Source: a virus
Length of the DNA: 59,821 nt
Reading direction: 5' to 3' (one strand)
IMG/VR virus record: IMGVR_UViG_3300018080_000197
Coordinates: 1-59,821 of that record
Shown: one piece after another, positions 17,533 to 24,990 of the stretch
Layout: every line of letters begins with the position of its first letter
How positions within the stretch are numbered: the first letter of the stretch is position 1
The notes under the pieces: model-generated
Told to the model about the DNA's origin: nothing
What the model saw: only the letters and a program-made list of their open reading frames with translations
Databases searched by the model: none
Position numbers and translations under genes: made by a program

Positions 17533-17907
17533 ATGGGAATGGTGATAACCGAACTGGGAAACGCCGAGGATTGGCGGTTCGTTCGGGCGGAAAAGACAGC
17601 AGAAGACGGCAACGTGGAGTTCCGCTGGGTCGCCAGCAAGCGGCGCGTGTTCAATGAGGAGTCCCCGGACGGGACTTGGTGGCAAACGGACGTGATTCTC
17701 CGCGTGGAGAATGACGACGTCGCCGCCTACGGCGTCAGGATAGAGAAGGGGGATTCCGTTGGAGAGAAAGGACGGCCGGACCCCTTCCCCACGTGGGTAG
17801 TGATGATGTTGGCCGGGTTCAAGACCACTTTTCTGGAGCAGGGTCAAGGGCAGGCGCAGTCTCCCATAGTGGGGATTGACGGGAAACCCGTGGCCGGAGT
17901 GAACTAA
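17533..17907 (+). CDS. Hypothetical protein, 124 aa
   Basis: A beta-rich small protein with several Trp residues, no recognised family. It starts one base after the HAD gene and overlaps the next gene as taatg. Confidence 0.65.
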   Translation: MGMVITELGNAEDWRFVRAEKTAEDGNVEFRWVASKRRVFNEESPDGTWWQTDVILRVENDDVAAYGVRIEKGDSVGEKGRPDPFPTWVVMMLAGFKTTFLEQGQGQAQSPIVGIDGKPVAGVN

Positions 17908-18203
17908 TGGCTAAGGGCAAGTCTACTCCCAGAGGGAAGCTTCAGTGGAGATTCGGACGCCTTCAGAAGCAATTCGAGAAGGCCAAAAAGCTGAACCCGG
18001 ATGACCCGGAGGATTGTGTCATGCCTCTGGGTTCTCACGCGGGGAAGACTCTGGGAGAGATTGCGGATGATGACGAAGGATTACTGTATCTGGACTACAT
18101 AGTAGGGCAGTGGGATGAAAGTCCGCTGGTCCAGAAGGTTTGCAGGGTTCTGGAGACGCCGGAAAGACAGGAACGTCTCCGCAGATTGTTGGAGGACGGA
18201 TGA
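17907..18203 (+). CDS. DUF3820-like small protein, 98 aa
   Basis: The centre VMPLGSHAGKTLGEIADDD...LYLDYIVGQW matches the pattern of the DUF3820 family (small proteins with a G-x-x-x-G-K-x-L core followed by a YL-W helix), often found near nucleases and in phages. Function is unknown. It overlaps the MazG-like gene as ATGA. Confidence 0.55.
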   Translation: MAKGKSTPRGKLQWRFGRLQKQFEKAKKLNPDDPEDCVMPLGSHAGKTLGEIADDDEGLLYLDYIVGQWDESPLVQKVCRVLETPERQERLRRLLEDG

Positions 18204-18586
18204 TTCCGTCTGGAAAGGCTACAGAAATGGATAGAGGACCATTGAAGTGTCCGTTGACCGTCAATGCCATAATGGTGGAGGCGGATGCCCACGCGCACGA
18301 AGCGGGGTTCAGGGATTCCACGCATACGGCCACATTCGGAGAACACATAGCCTTGTGTCACTCCGAATTGTCGGAGGCGCTGGAGGCATTCCGCAAGGAT
18401 GGTATGGTCTCCATGCGCTTCACGGACAGCGGCAAGCCGGAGGGAGTAGGGGAGGAACTGGCCGACGTGATTATCCGCGTCTGTGACATGGCCATGTTGT
18501 TCAATATCCCCCTGGAGGATTGCATCCGTCACAAGATGCTATACAACCGCACGCGCCCCAAGCATCACGGCGGGAAGTCCATTTGA
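18200..18586 (+). CDS. MazG-like nucleotide pyrophosphohydrolase
   Basis: 128 residues from ATG 18200, preceded by ggagga. It has the all-alpha NTP pyrophosphatase metal motifs: CHSELSEALEAFR (paired Glu) and GVGEELADVIIRVCDMA (E-E-x-x-D). Such enzymes hydrolyse dNTPs or NTPs. In phages MazG may alter nucleotide or alarmone pools. Here it lies just before the FolE fusion, which consumes GTP. An alternative start at 18228 is possible. Confidence 0.8.
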   Translation: MIPSGKATEMDRGPLKCPLTVNAIMVEADAHAHEAGFRDSTHTATFGEHIALCHSELSEALEAFRKDGMVSMRFTDSGKPEGVGEELADVIIRVCDMAMLFNIPLEDCIRHKMLYNRTRPKHHGGKSI

Positions 18587-18622
18587 CCCACACGGGTGAT
18601 TCCGTCTGGAGGGAGAACAAAC

Positions 18623-19648
18623 ATGCCGGAAACCACTAACGCACCAGTAGTTCCCAGACAACACGTAATGACGTGGCAAGAAGCATTGGCCCGATTGAAG
18701 GTCCTGGACGTGGACAAGCTGGGTCACAGAGTCTACGGAGTCCCGCGCGGGGGAATGTGTCTGGCCACGTTGCTGGCTCACGCCACTACCACGCACGTTC
18801 CCAGCCAAGCGGATATCATCCTGGACGATATCATTGACTCCGGACAGACACAGCGCAACTACAGGAACAAGTATCCGCAGGCGCGGTTCGTCGCCATTGT
18901 GGACAAGACCACGGACGGCTACACGTCCAAACACGTCACCCTGCCGGAACTGTGGCGCGCCGCCGCTGCTGGGGGTGAGAGCATCCCCGAGGACCCGCAC
19001 ACGTTTCCGGTGGACAAAGACATGGGCTGGATTACGTTCCCGTGGGAGATAGACGGGAAGGGCGATCCAGAGACGGCGGAAGGGCGGATAGCTGCGCAGG
19101 ATTCCGTGATACGCCTTCTCCAGTTCATGGGGGAGAATCCTCTGAGACAGGGACTGAAGGACACGCCGGACCGCGTGTTACGGATGTATCAGGAGTTGAC
19201 CAGTGGCTACGGAGAGAACCCCACAGCCCATTTGAAGGCGGCGTTTGACTCCGAATGTGATGAAATGGTAGTTGTCCGGGGAATCCGTTTCACGTCCCTG
19301 TGTGAACACCATCTTCTCCCCTTCACGGGGGACGTGGCTATCGGCTACCTCCCAGCCAACGGCCGTGTGGTCGGCCTGTCCAAGCTGGTCCGCGTGGTAG
19401 ACACACTGGCCAAGCGGCTCCAGATTCAGGAGCGGTTGACGGGGGAGATAGCGCAGACCATCATGGGGTTGGCCGGGGGATTGCACCCGTTGGGAGTGGG
19501 AGTGGTGGTCCAGGCGCGGCATTCGTGTATGGGTTGCCGCGGTGTCAAACGTCCGGAATCAGAGGCTGTTACCTCCGCTATGCTGGGGGTTTTCCGCGAA
19601 AAGCCGGAGGTCCGGTCTGAATTCCTGTCTTTGGTGAGGGACAAGTAG
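18623..19648 (+). CDS. folE: Phosphoribosyltransferase-GTP cyclohydrolase I fusion
   Basis: 341 residues with two domains. The N-terminal part (to about 150) is a type I phosphoribosyltransferase: VYGVPRGG, then the PRPP loop IILDDIIDSG at 65-74, then DKDMGWITFPWE at its end. The rest is GTP cyclohydrolase I: NPLRQGLKDTPDRVLRMY, the zinc and catalytic CEHHLLPF (Cys227, His230) and RHSCMGCRG (Cys302). FolE makes 7,8-dihydroneopterin triphosphate from GTP, the first step towards preQ0. The PRTase half could salvage a purine base to a nucleotide and so feed GTP supply; this is inference. Both halves keep their key residues. ATG 18623 follows ggaggga. Confidence 0.92.
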   Translation: MPETTNAPVVPRQHVMTWQEALARLKVLDVDKLGHRVYGVPRGGMCLATLLAHATTTHVPSQADIILDDIIDSGQTQRNYRNKYPQARFVAIVDKTTDGYTSKHVTLPELWRAAAAGGESIPEDPHTFPVDKDMGWITFPWEIDGKGDPETAEGRIAAQDSVIRLLQFMGENPLRQGLKDTPDRVLRMYQELTSGYGENPTAHLKAAFDSECDEMVVVRGIRFTSLCEHHLLPFTGDVAIGYLPANGRVVGLSKLVRVVDTLAKRLQIQERLTGEIAQTIMGLAGGLHPLGVGVVVQARHSCMGCRGVKRPESEAVTSAMLGVFREKPEVRSEFLSLVRDK

Positions 19649-19804
19649 CGCAAACAGGACGGATTACTGTGGAGAAATTCCAACAATCCCTAGATACTTA
19701 TAGACCTGTATTGTTCTGTTTAGTAGTTGTAAAGTTGTCAACAAGACGATACAGTATTGTAGAGGTCTAGGGATTGTTGGAAGAATCCCAGTGGAGGGAG
19801 AATA
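19649..19804. promoter_or_regulatory. AT-rich control region A with 17-bp inverted repeat and possible promoter
   Basis: Perfect 17-base inverted arms lie at 19678-19694 and 19766-19782, each carrying the aatccctaga core. Between them is an unusually AT-rich segment with gtattgttctgttta at about 19708-19722. A plausible sigma70-type promoter is TTGTAA at 19727-19732 and TACAGT at 19750-19755 with a 17-base spacer. The same elements recur at 59084-59183. An operator, a promoter for the genes from 19805, or a replication origin would all fit. Confidence 0.6.
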
Positions 19805-20479
19805 GTGTCAGTCAAGAGGTTGAAACGGAAACGGTGTCCACTCTGTGGGCAGGAATGGGGGATTAGCGCATGGACCCCCAATCCGCATTTGGCGGACGGG
19901 CTGTGGCATTGGTGTAACGCCTGTCTGTTCACATACAAGACGGCCATGCGGGAGAGCAAGGACTCCCTGGAGCGCGCCAAGCTCCGGAGGCAATACAGGA
20001 ACGCCTATCACAGGGCCTACAACAAGGCAGTGGCCGGGAGGGAGAGAAACATCCGGAAGGCCGTCAGAGGGCGGCGCATGGGAAGAAAGGTTCTCCAGGC
20101 AGTCTTGTCCAAGAAACTGACCGTGGAGGTTCTGCGGCGGGAATCCGTGTATGCGGAGTTCATGCGGCTTCTCCCCCAATTGCGGAAGACCCCCACGTGG
20201 ACCCTCTTCGAGGACCAGATTCTGGCCCGTTATGAGAAGGAAGCGGAGGACATGTTGGAACCCAGTCCTACCGAGAAGGTCAGGGTCTATAGGTTCTTGC
20301 CGGAGGAAGTCTACCCGGAGTTGGCATTGGCTACGTTCAATTGCTCCGTGGCCGTGGGGAACAGAATAGCGTCACAGCCCACAAGACCAGCCACGTGGGA
20401 GGATGATGCTAAAGAGTCTCTGGTCAGGCTGTCACAAGCCATAGCGGAGGTGGGATACTATGTCATACCAGAAGCTTAG
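19805..20479 (+). CDS. Hypothetical zinc-ribbon protein, 224 aa
   Basis: GTG 19805 follows ggagggag at 19793-19800. The N terminus has CPLC and CNAC pairs, a likely zinc site like that of HNH-adjacent or recombination-endonuclease proteins, followed by a long Arg/Lys-rich helix. No HNH catalytic motif is visible. It is the first gene after control region A, which suggests a role early in its transcript. It may bind DNA. Confidence 0.7.
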   Translation: MSVKRLKRKRCPLCGQEWGISAWTPNPHLADGLWHWCNACLFTYKTAMRESKDSLERAKLRRQYRNAYHRAYNKAVAGRERNIRKAVRGRRMGRKVLQAVLSKKLTVEVLRRESVYAEFMRLLPQLRKTPTWTLFEDQILARYEKEAEDMLEPSPTEKVRVYRFLPEEVYPELALATFNCSVAVGNRIASQPTRPATWEDDAKESLVRLSQAIAEVGYYVIPEA

Positions 20480-20825
20480 GAAGTTCCGGGTAATGGCCGG
20501 GTTCAACGTGGAGGACGGGATAGTAGGAATCATGTATTCCGGGGACACGTTGGTGGTGGATAGGGCCAGCGGACTGGACCGCGTGGTCAGGGGCTCCGTG
20601 GAGGTAGGCGGACCCGTGAGGTTCCTGGAATTCGGGAAGCGCGTGGCACGCGCATTCATGGAAGACCCGGAGAAGGATATCCGGACGGCCAAGGTCTACG
20701 CCGGGAAGTTCCGGTTGGCCGTGGGAGACGTGACGCTGGACAAGTGGTGTTCAGGTCTCCAGGAACTGTTCAAGGACGGTGTGCAGTTCCACCGCGTAAC
20801 CAAAATGAACCGTCTAATGTGCTAG
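20460..20825 (+). CDS. Hypothetical protein, 121 aa
   Basis: A beta-rich N terminus (VEDGIVGIMYSGDTLVV) with a helical end. No family is recognised. It overlaps the previous gene by 20 bases, with cggaggtgg upstream. Confidence 0.65.
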   Translation: MSYQKLRKFRVMAGFNVEDGIVGIMYSGDTLVVDRASGLDRVVRGSVEVGGPVRFLEFGKRVARAFMEDPEKDIRTAKVYAGKFRLAVGDVTLDKWCSGLQELFKDGVQFHRVTKMNRLMC

Positions 20826-20852
20826 CGGCCGAACTGAACGGAGGTCAACGGA

Positions 20853-21569
20853 ATGAAGTTCTCACGAGCCAATCTTCAGGTAGTGAGAGTGGTTACACGG
20901 AATAAGGCGGACACGGTTCTCCGGCAGGTCCGGATAGACGCGGACGGGACAACCGTTGCTTCTGACGGAAACGCGGTCATGGCCGTGGAACCCGTGAGCG
21001 AGGACACCATCCGTGAGGAATCCGCCCTTCCGGCCTTCGCGTCTGAAACGGACGTTCCGGAGGACGGGGTAGGACTGGTCCCGGAAGTGGTCACGGAAGC
21101 CATACGGAATCTCCCCAAGGGGAACCTGGCCTTGGAACTGGGGTTCGTGGTCCTGACGGACTGTTCGGAGAAGGAGCAGCAGGTAGCTTTGACTACCACG
21201 GACCTGAAGATGAATAAGACCGTGGAAGGCTACATGGCGCGCAAGCGCTTCCCGGAGTGGCGAAGCATCCTGAAGCGGATCAAGCGCCGTTCCACACGCA
21301 AGGTCTGCCTCCACAGGAAGTCGTTGATTCGGTTGTTGAATGCTGTTGACGCGGCTTGCCCGGCCGGGGAGCCATTGGTCTTCCTGGAGTTCTCGGACAC
21401 GCCGGAGACGGACGGCATTCTTCTACGCGCCGTGGCCGTGGAGACGGGGCAGAGAGTCATAGGCTATCTTATGCCTATGGATACGGGAGAGGACTGGTTG
21501 AAGCTGTCCCCGTGGGAGCAGTCCGTGTTTGCCCGCGCTATCAAGCGGTTGAAGGGAGGAAGGGTATGA
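20853..21569 (+). CDS. Putative DNA sliding-clamp-like protein (beta-clamp fold)
   Basis: 238 residues. The start (FSRANLQVVRVV) and the VRIDADGTTVASDGNAVMAVEPV strand pair resemble the N-terminal domain of DnaN-type clamps, where a similar 'ATDGHRLA' loop occurs. A second domain begins near KVCLHRKSLIRLLNAV. The length would fit a two-domain clamp. The resemblance is by pattern only. A clamp would raise polymerase processivity. A 20-base leader including the ATG is identical to that of the gene at 56802. Confidence 0.45.
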   Translation: MKFSRANLQVVRVVTRNKADTVLRQVRIDADGTTVASDGNAVMAVEPVSEDTIREESALPAFASETDVPEDGVGLVPEVVTEAIRNLPKGNLALELGFVVLTDCSEKEQQVALTTTDLKMNKTVEGYMARKRFPEWRSILKRIKRRSTRKVCLHRKSLIRLLNAVDAACPAGEPLVFLEFSDTPETDGILLRAVAVETGQRVIGYLMPMDTGEDWLKLSPWEQSVFARAIKRLKGGRV

Positions 21570-21799
21570 AGTTCCCTTTGGAAGATGTTGGACGTGTGTG
21601 TCCTGTATGCGGACACTTCATGGGCAGCCTGCGGGTGACTGTCTGGCGAGGGAAGTCCATGCGTCTGGACAGTTACAGAATCTGTCTCTGCTGTGGGAGG
21701 GGCAGTTTCCAGAAGTGCTACGGGTGTGATAGGTCTACCCGTGGACGGATCAACTACAGGGGACGGGTTCTCCCCTGTTGCCCGGACTGTTTGTTCTGA
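21566..21799 (+). CDS. Multi-zinc-ribbon small protein, 77 aa
   Basis: Contains four Cys pairs (CPVC, CLCC, CYGC, CCPDC), enough for two zinc sites, with basic residues between. It starts by ATGA overlap with the previous gene, preceded by gggagga. Likely a small DNA, RNA or protein-binding adaptor; no family is assigned. Confidence 0.7.
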   Translation: MKFPLEDVGRVCPVCGHFMGSLRVTVWRGKSMRLDSYRICLCCGRGSFQKCYGCDRSTRGRINYRGRVLPCCPDCLF

Positions 21800-21829
21800 C
21801 CAAGAGGTTGAAGACTGGAGGTCCGAGGA

Positions 21830-22015
21830 ATGCCATTGTGGTGGAGACGCTTGAAGGTGCGGATACGGCTGTGGTTCCTCCGGAGGAAGTTGCGGAGGTG
21901 TCAACGTGCATTCAACAAGTGGGCGGAGGCGCTGTCTGAGACCACACGCGCGGTCAAGTCCCTGCTGGACTACAGGGATGACCTGCGCGACGAGGGTTAC
22001 AGGGATGACGGATAG
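21830..22015 (+). CDS. Hypothetical basic protein, 61 aa
   Basis: A highly basic, Trp-containing amphipathic N terminus (WWRRLKVRIRLWFLRRKLRR) followed by a helical acidic end. It could associate with membranes or nucleic acids. The ribosome site ggaggtccgagg precedes ATG 21830. It overlaps the next gene by 11 bases. Confidence 0.55.
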   Translation: MPLWWRRLKVRIRLWFLRRKLRRCQRAFNKWAEALSETTRAVKSLLDYRDDLRDEGYRDDG

Positions 22016-22400
22016 GCGGAGAATCACCAAGCGCAGAAAGGCGGAGTCCGAGGACTTGTCCGGTCCCGTCCCTGCGGCCAATAGGGACGCTGGCGCTGGT
22101 GGTGCGCGTGGGTATGACGTGCCATTGGTTCGCCCGGGTTGGACGGATTTTGGAGACCTGTTCAATGAGGACCCGGACCGTGCTATCAAGTGTCAGGGGA
22201 AACCCCATGACCTGGGCGTGCGCGTGTTTACGGGAAGGCGTGCCCCTTACAAGGGGATAGACCTGTGCTTCTACTATCATGGTCCCCTGGACGAAGCCAT
22301 ACGGTGGCTGGCGGAGAACAGGACGGCGTTCCAACGAGTGGGGAAGCGGTTAGAAGAGCTTGAATGTCAGGCGAAGAGACAGAAGGGAGGTCCACCATGA
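22005..22400 (+). CDS. Hypothetical protein with N-terminal ITK peptide, 131 aa
   Basis: Begins MTDRRRITKRRK, the ITK peptide shared with the Dam-type, ParB-like and other proteins. The rest is alpha/beta with a DLFNEDPDRAIKC segment and no recognised fold. Start ATG 22005 lies inside the preceding gene. Confidence 0.65.
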   Translation: MTDRRRITKRRKAESEDLSGPVPAANRDAGAGGARGYDVPLVRPGWTDFGDLFNEDPDRAIKCQGKPHDLGVRVFTGRRAPYKGIDLCFYYHGPLDEAIRWLAENRTAFQRVGKRLEELECQAKRQKGGPP

Positions 22401-22633
22401 GTGGAGGTTCAGCTTGTCAATGCACAGAAAGGCAAAAGCCCGTAGGAGAGAGGCAGTGGGTAGTCCGAAGATTGCGTTGTCACTACTCCGCGTTTGCGGG
22501 GTATAGATGCACGTGGTCCGAGTTCTCCGCCGTGCAGTGTCTGGCTTGCGGACGGCTGTGGAGAACCAAGGCCGCTTATGTGGATTTCCTGACGCACCAA
22601 CCGTGGCTTGAAGAGGTAGCGCAGGACTCATAG
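22397..22633 (+). CDS. Hypothetical Cys-rich protein, 78 aa
   Basis: ATG 22397 overlaps the previous stop as ATGA and follows gggagg. The protein has CQC, two separated Cys and CLACGRLW, likely a zinc-binding fold. Function unknown. Confidence 0.6.
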   Translation: MSGGSACQCTERQKPVGERQWVVRRLRCHYSAFAGYRCTWSEFSAVQCLACGRLWRTKAAYVDFLTHQPWLEEVAQDS

Positions 22634-22655
22634 GGGGTCTTGTCCGGGAGACAAC

Positions 22656-22907
22656 ATGTCTGCTGCGGCTAGGGGAGAACAAGGGAGGCGACCCCGTCAC
22701 CTCCAAAAGCTAGACAAGGACAGTGGTGTTCTCGCTCCACCATGTCCGGACGGTAATGGTCGAAACGAGTTCCGGCTCTTCAGGACATTCCGGCCGGAAC
22801 ACGGTTGCCTCCGGGGAACCGTCAATCGTCCTCCCTCTCCCCAGCTTTCCATAAGGATTGGCGCGCGTGTGAAAGCGGAACGGGGCGGTCCCGTTCCGTG
22901 CAGATAG
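22656..22907 (+). CDS. Doubtful small ORF, 83 aa
   Basis: An open frame from ATG 22656 after cgggaga fills an otherwise empty 298-base gap. It is Arg/Pro rich and has no recognisable features. It ends inside the 3' arm side of a hairpin at 22876-22898. It may be chance coding in a non-coding stretch. Confidence 0.3.
   Translation: MSAAARGEQGRRPRHLQKLDKDSGVLAPPCPDGNGRNEFRLFRTFRPEHGCLRGTVNRPPSPQLSIRIGARVKAERGGPVPCR
22876..22898 (+). other. 9-bp hairpin upstream of 22932
   Basis: Perfect arms 22876-22884 and 22890-22898 around a 5-base loop. No U-run follows, so it is not a classical terminator. It lies 34 bases before the ATG at 22932 and could be a processing or regulatory structure. Confidence 0.4.
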
Positions 22908-22931
22908 ATAGTCATTTGGTTGGAGACTGAC

Positions 22932-23225
22932 ATGTCAGAGACACCCGTAGAAGGGAGCAGCGAAGTGACGTCGTATGCGATCAAGGGAACCTTTGGTCGC
23001 GGGAAGTCTGAGTTGGGGCAAGAAGTTCTGGAGACGTTGGCCGGAACCTTGCAGGCGGAATCCCCCGTGGCGGCGCTGCAAAGCGTGGTCAAGGACATCG
23101 GAGGGGAGAACAACTACAGGAACGTGGGCGTGTTCTGGATGCGCGGCGACCTGTATGTCTTCTCGGCCGTGGCCGTGGAGTGCGAACCCCAGTTGGTGGG
23201 GATAGCCACAATTCAGGAAGTGTGA
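22932..23225 (+). CDS. Hypothetical protein, 97 aa
   Basis: Start ATG 22932 is chosen because ggag at 22922-22925 is correctly spaced; the in-frame TTG at 22920 is not. An alpha/beta small protein with no family. It is the last gene before a strong terminator. Confidence 0.65.
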   Translation: MSETPVEGSSEVTSYAIKGTFGRGKSELGQEVLETLAGTLQAESPVAALQSVVKDIGGENNYRNVGVFWMRGDLYVFSAVAVECEPQLVGIATIQEV

Positions 23226-23240
23226 CCGGGAGAGACGGAA

Positions 23241-23282
23241 CGGGGAGGGTAGGTCTCACGGACCTGCCTTCCCCGCTGTTTT
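23241..23282 (+). terminator. Rho-independent terminator
   Basis: A 16-bp stem (23241-23256 with 23260-23275, including three G-U pairs) around a 3-base loop, followed by ctgtttt. It ends the transcript that contains the gene at 22932. Confidence 0.85.
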
Positions 23283-23323
23283 GGGGAGTGGCAAAAATTT
23301 CTCTGGAAAAATTGAAAAAGTGG

Positions 23324-23352
23324 TTGACAAGGGGCAGATAAGGGGCTATATT
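23324..23352 (+). promoter_or_regulatory. Strong sigma70-type promoter
   Basis: TTGACA at 23324-23329, a 17-base spacer and TATATT at 23347-23352, in AT-rich surroundings directly after a terminator. Transcription should start near 23359 and serve the small-gene operon to 27027. This is one of the best promoter matches in the window and implies use of host RNA polymerase. Confidence 0.85.
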
Positions 23353-23401
23353 CTATAACATGGTAAGGGACATTCAGACAACCCAAACGGAGACCAAAGG
23401 A

Positions 23402-23635
23402 ATGGCATTCAAGGCATACATCCGGTTTGAAGAGAATGGGGAAGACAGGCTGTTGCGGGTCTTCCCCCGGTCCAAGAAGGTCCACACGTTCAGGACACAA
23501 GACGCCGCACAGAAGGCGCTTGAACGGAAGACTAGCGACTGGAAGCGTCCTATCAAGTGTGGCCACGTGGTTCCGGCCGGGTTCGGCGCTGTTCACACGT
23601 GGGATTGGTCTCGGGTTTTCAATGTTGCTCTTTAG
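23402..23635 (+). CDS. Hypothetical protein, 77 aa (first gene of accessory operon)
   Basis: The frame is open from ATG 23360, but that codon coincides with the predicted transcription start. ATG 23402 after aaagga is therefore preferred. It has a short beta-rich start (FKAYIRFEENGEDRLLRVF) and a basic middle. Unknown function. Confidence 0.65.
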   Translation: MAFKAYIRFEENGEDRLLRVFPRSKKVHTFRTQDAAQKALERKTSDWKRPIKCGHVVPAGFGAVHTWDWSRVFNVAL

Positions 23636-23660
23636 GAGTGTAACTGTGGAGGTCCAGGGG

Positions 23661-23918
23661 ATGCACAAGAAGCGGGACGGATACGGAGTGACGGGATACT
23701 GTGGTGGGATCACAGCCACAGTGGCCGTCTTCGGGGTTAGGGGAGACGCGGACAGGCTCAGACGTGTTCTGCGCAGTCCCCGCGGTGTGGCCGGGACATG
23801 GAACGGTCCTGTGCGCATGGCTACTCTGGCGCGTGCTATCCCGTTCTGCAAGGGATGGTCCGTGGCGCGGATAGTCAAGGCGTGGGATGACCACAAGCTT
23901 CCGACGTGGAGGGGATAG
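23661..23918 (+). CDS. Hypothetical protein, 85 aa
   Basis: ATG 23661 after ggagg. It is Gly/Arg/Val rich, with YCGGITATVAVFGV suggesting beta strands. No family is recognised. Confidence 0.6.
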   Translation: MHKKRDGYGVTGYCGGITATVAVFGVRGDADRLRRVLRSPRGVAGTWNGPVRMATLARAIPFCKGWSVARIVKAWDDHKLPTWRG

Positions 23919-23919
23919 G

Positions 23920-24252
23920 ATGGAGCCCGTAGCTAAAATCAGAACGTGGAAGGATTTGGTAGTGGCGTCTGGCGGGAAGATACTCGGGACGCATGAAGCC
24001 ATGAGCCGCTCCCATTACACGGAAGTGGAAGCCTCAGACGGCTTTAGTTTTACGGTCAGGGATTCCAGCCACGGAAACTGGCGAACGAATGCTACCAGAC
24101 GGGAGACCACGGTCAATATTCGCACAGGGAAATGGGCGTTGCGGCAAATAGCTATCAATCTGGGTTACAACGCGAAGCAGCTCAAAGGATTGAACCTGGA
24201 TACCATTCGTGACATGACGCTTCTGGCGTCCAAGGAAAGAGCTAGTGTCTGA
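23920..24252 (+). CDS. Hypothetical protein, 110 aa
   Basis: ATG 23920 follows gaggggata. It has a beta-rich middle and a C-terminal helical pair (LRQIAINLGYNAKQLKGL). It overlaps the next gene by 8 bases. Not recognised. Confidence 0.6.
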   Translation: MEPVAKIRTWKDLVVASGGKILGTHEAMSRSHYTEVEASDGFSFTVRDSSHGNWRTNATRRETTVNIRTGKWALRQIAINLGYNAKQLKGLNLDTIRDMTLLASKERASV

Positions 24253-24487
24253 TTACCTGAACCAGTATCTGGAGGTTCCGCGCGGGACGGTTCTTCGGGA
24301 GACCCGGAGAGCCGTCCTGATCCAGTGGGAACAGAGTGTGACTGGTTCCAAGAAAACGGCTGTCTGGGTCCCCCGTTCCGTCCTCCGGGAGGTGCGGAAG
24401 GGACCCTTTCCTCCCCAGCGGTTCCTACCCCGCTGGTTTCTACGCAAACGTGGTCTAGGCTGGTTGGTAGGCCAGTCTGAGATTTGA
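24245..24487 (+). CDS. Hypothetical basic protein, 80 aa
   Basis: GTG start at 24245. A short beta-strand region (TVLRETRRAVLIQWEQ) resembles small SH3-like phage proteins, then a basic Pro/Arg end. Function unknown. Confidence 0.55.
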   Translation: MSDYLNQYLEVPRGTVLRETRRAVLIQWEQSVTGSKKTAVWVPRSVLREVRKGPFPPQRFLPRWFLRKRGLGWLVGQSEI

Positions 24488-24502
24488 TTGGAGGTCCAGG
24501 GA

Positions 24503-24739
24503 ATGATTCTGGTCAAGACACAGGAAGACGCCAAGAGGCTGGAGCAGCTTGTGATACAAGCCGAACTGCTGTTGAAAGGGGCACTGGGAAGGATGACCGT
24601 AGCGGCTGTGGGGAAGGAAGACCTGACGGAATTCCGGCGGGAATGCCGGATAGCCGCTGAAGTCCACGGCGGACTCTGCACGTTGATCCAGGAAGCGGAG
24701 ACAGTGGAGCAAGCACTGTGCGAACCCAAGCAGAGCTAG
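24503..24739 (+). CDS. Hypothetical helical protein, 78 aa
   Basis: ATG 24503 after ggaggtcc. Almost entirely predicted helix with heptad-like spacing (DAKRLEQLVIQAELLLKGAL), perhaps a coiled-coil dimer. Overlaps the next gene. Confidence 0.6.
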   Translation: MILVKTQEDAKRLEQLVIQAELLLKGALGRMTVAAVGKEDLTEFRRECRIAAEVHGGLCTLIQEAETVEQALCEPKQS

Positions 24740-24990
24740 AAGCGGCATACGAGGTCAGGAACGGCGTCATAGTCACGCCGTGTGCCTACAAAGGGGAACC
24801 GCTGTGGGTCCCCTTCTACTGGGAAGCGGCTATGGAAGGCATGGCCGACGAGGTCCGTGGGGATACATTCATTTTCCACGTGTGTGAAGGGGACCGTTGG
24901 GTCTGGCGAGAACTCCGGGAAAGCACACAGAGACTTCTCCTGAGCCAGAGCGGCGACCACATACACGGCGAGGAAGAAAGGGAGACATAA
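24718..24990 (+). CDS. Hypothetical acidic protein, 90 aa
   Basis: GTG start at 24718 inside the previous gene. Trp-containing and acidic, ending in a Glu-rich tail. It overlaps the next start as taatg. No family. Confidence 0.55.
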   Translation: MRTQAELEAAYEVRNGVIVTPCAYKGEPLWVPFYWEAAMEGMADEVRGDTFIFHVCEGDRWVWRELRESTQRLLLSQSGDHIHGEEERET

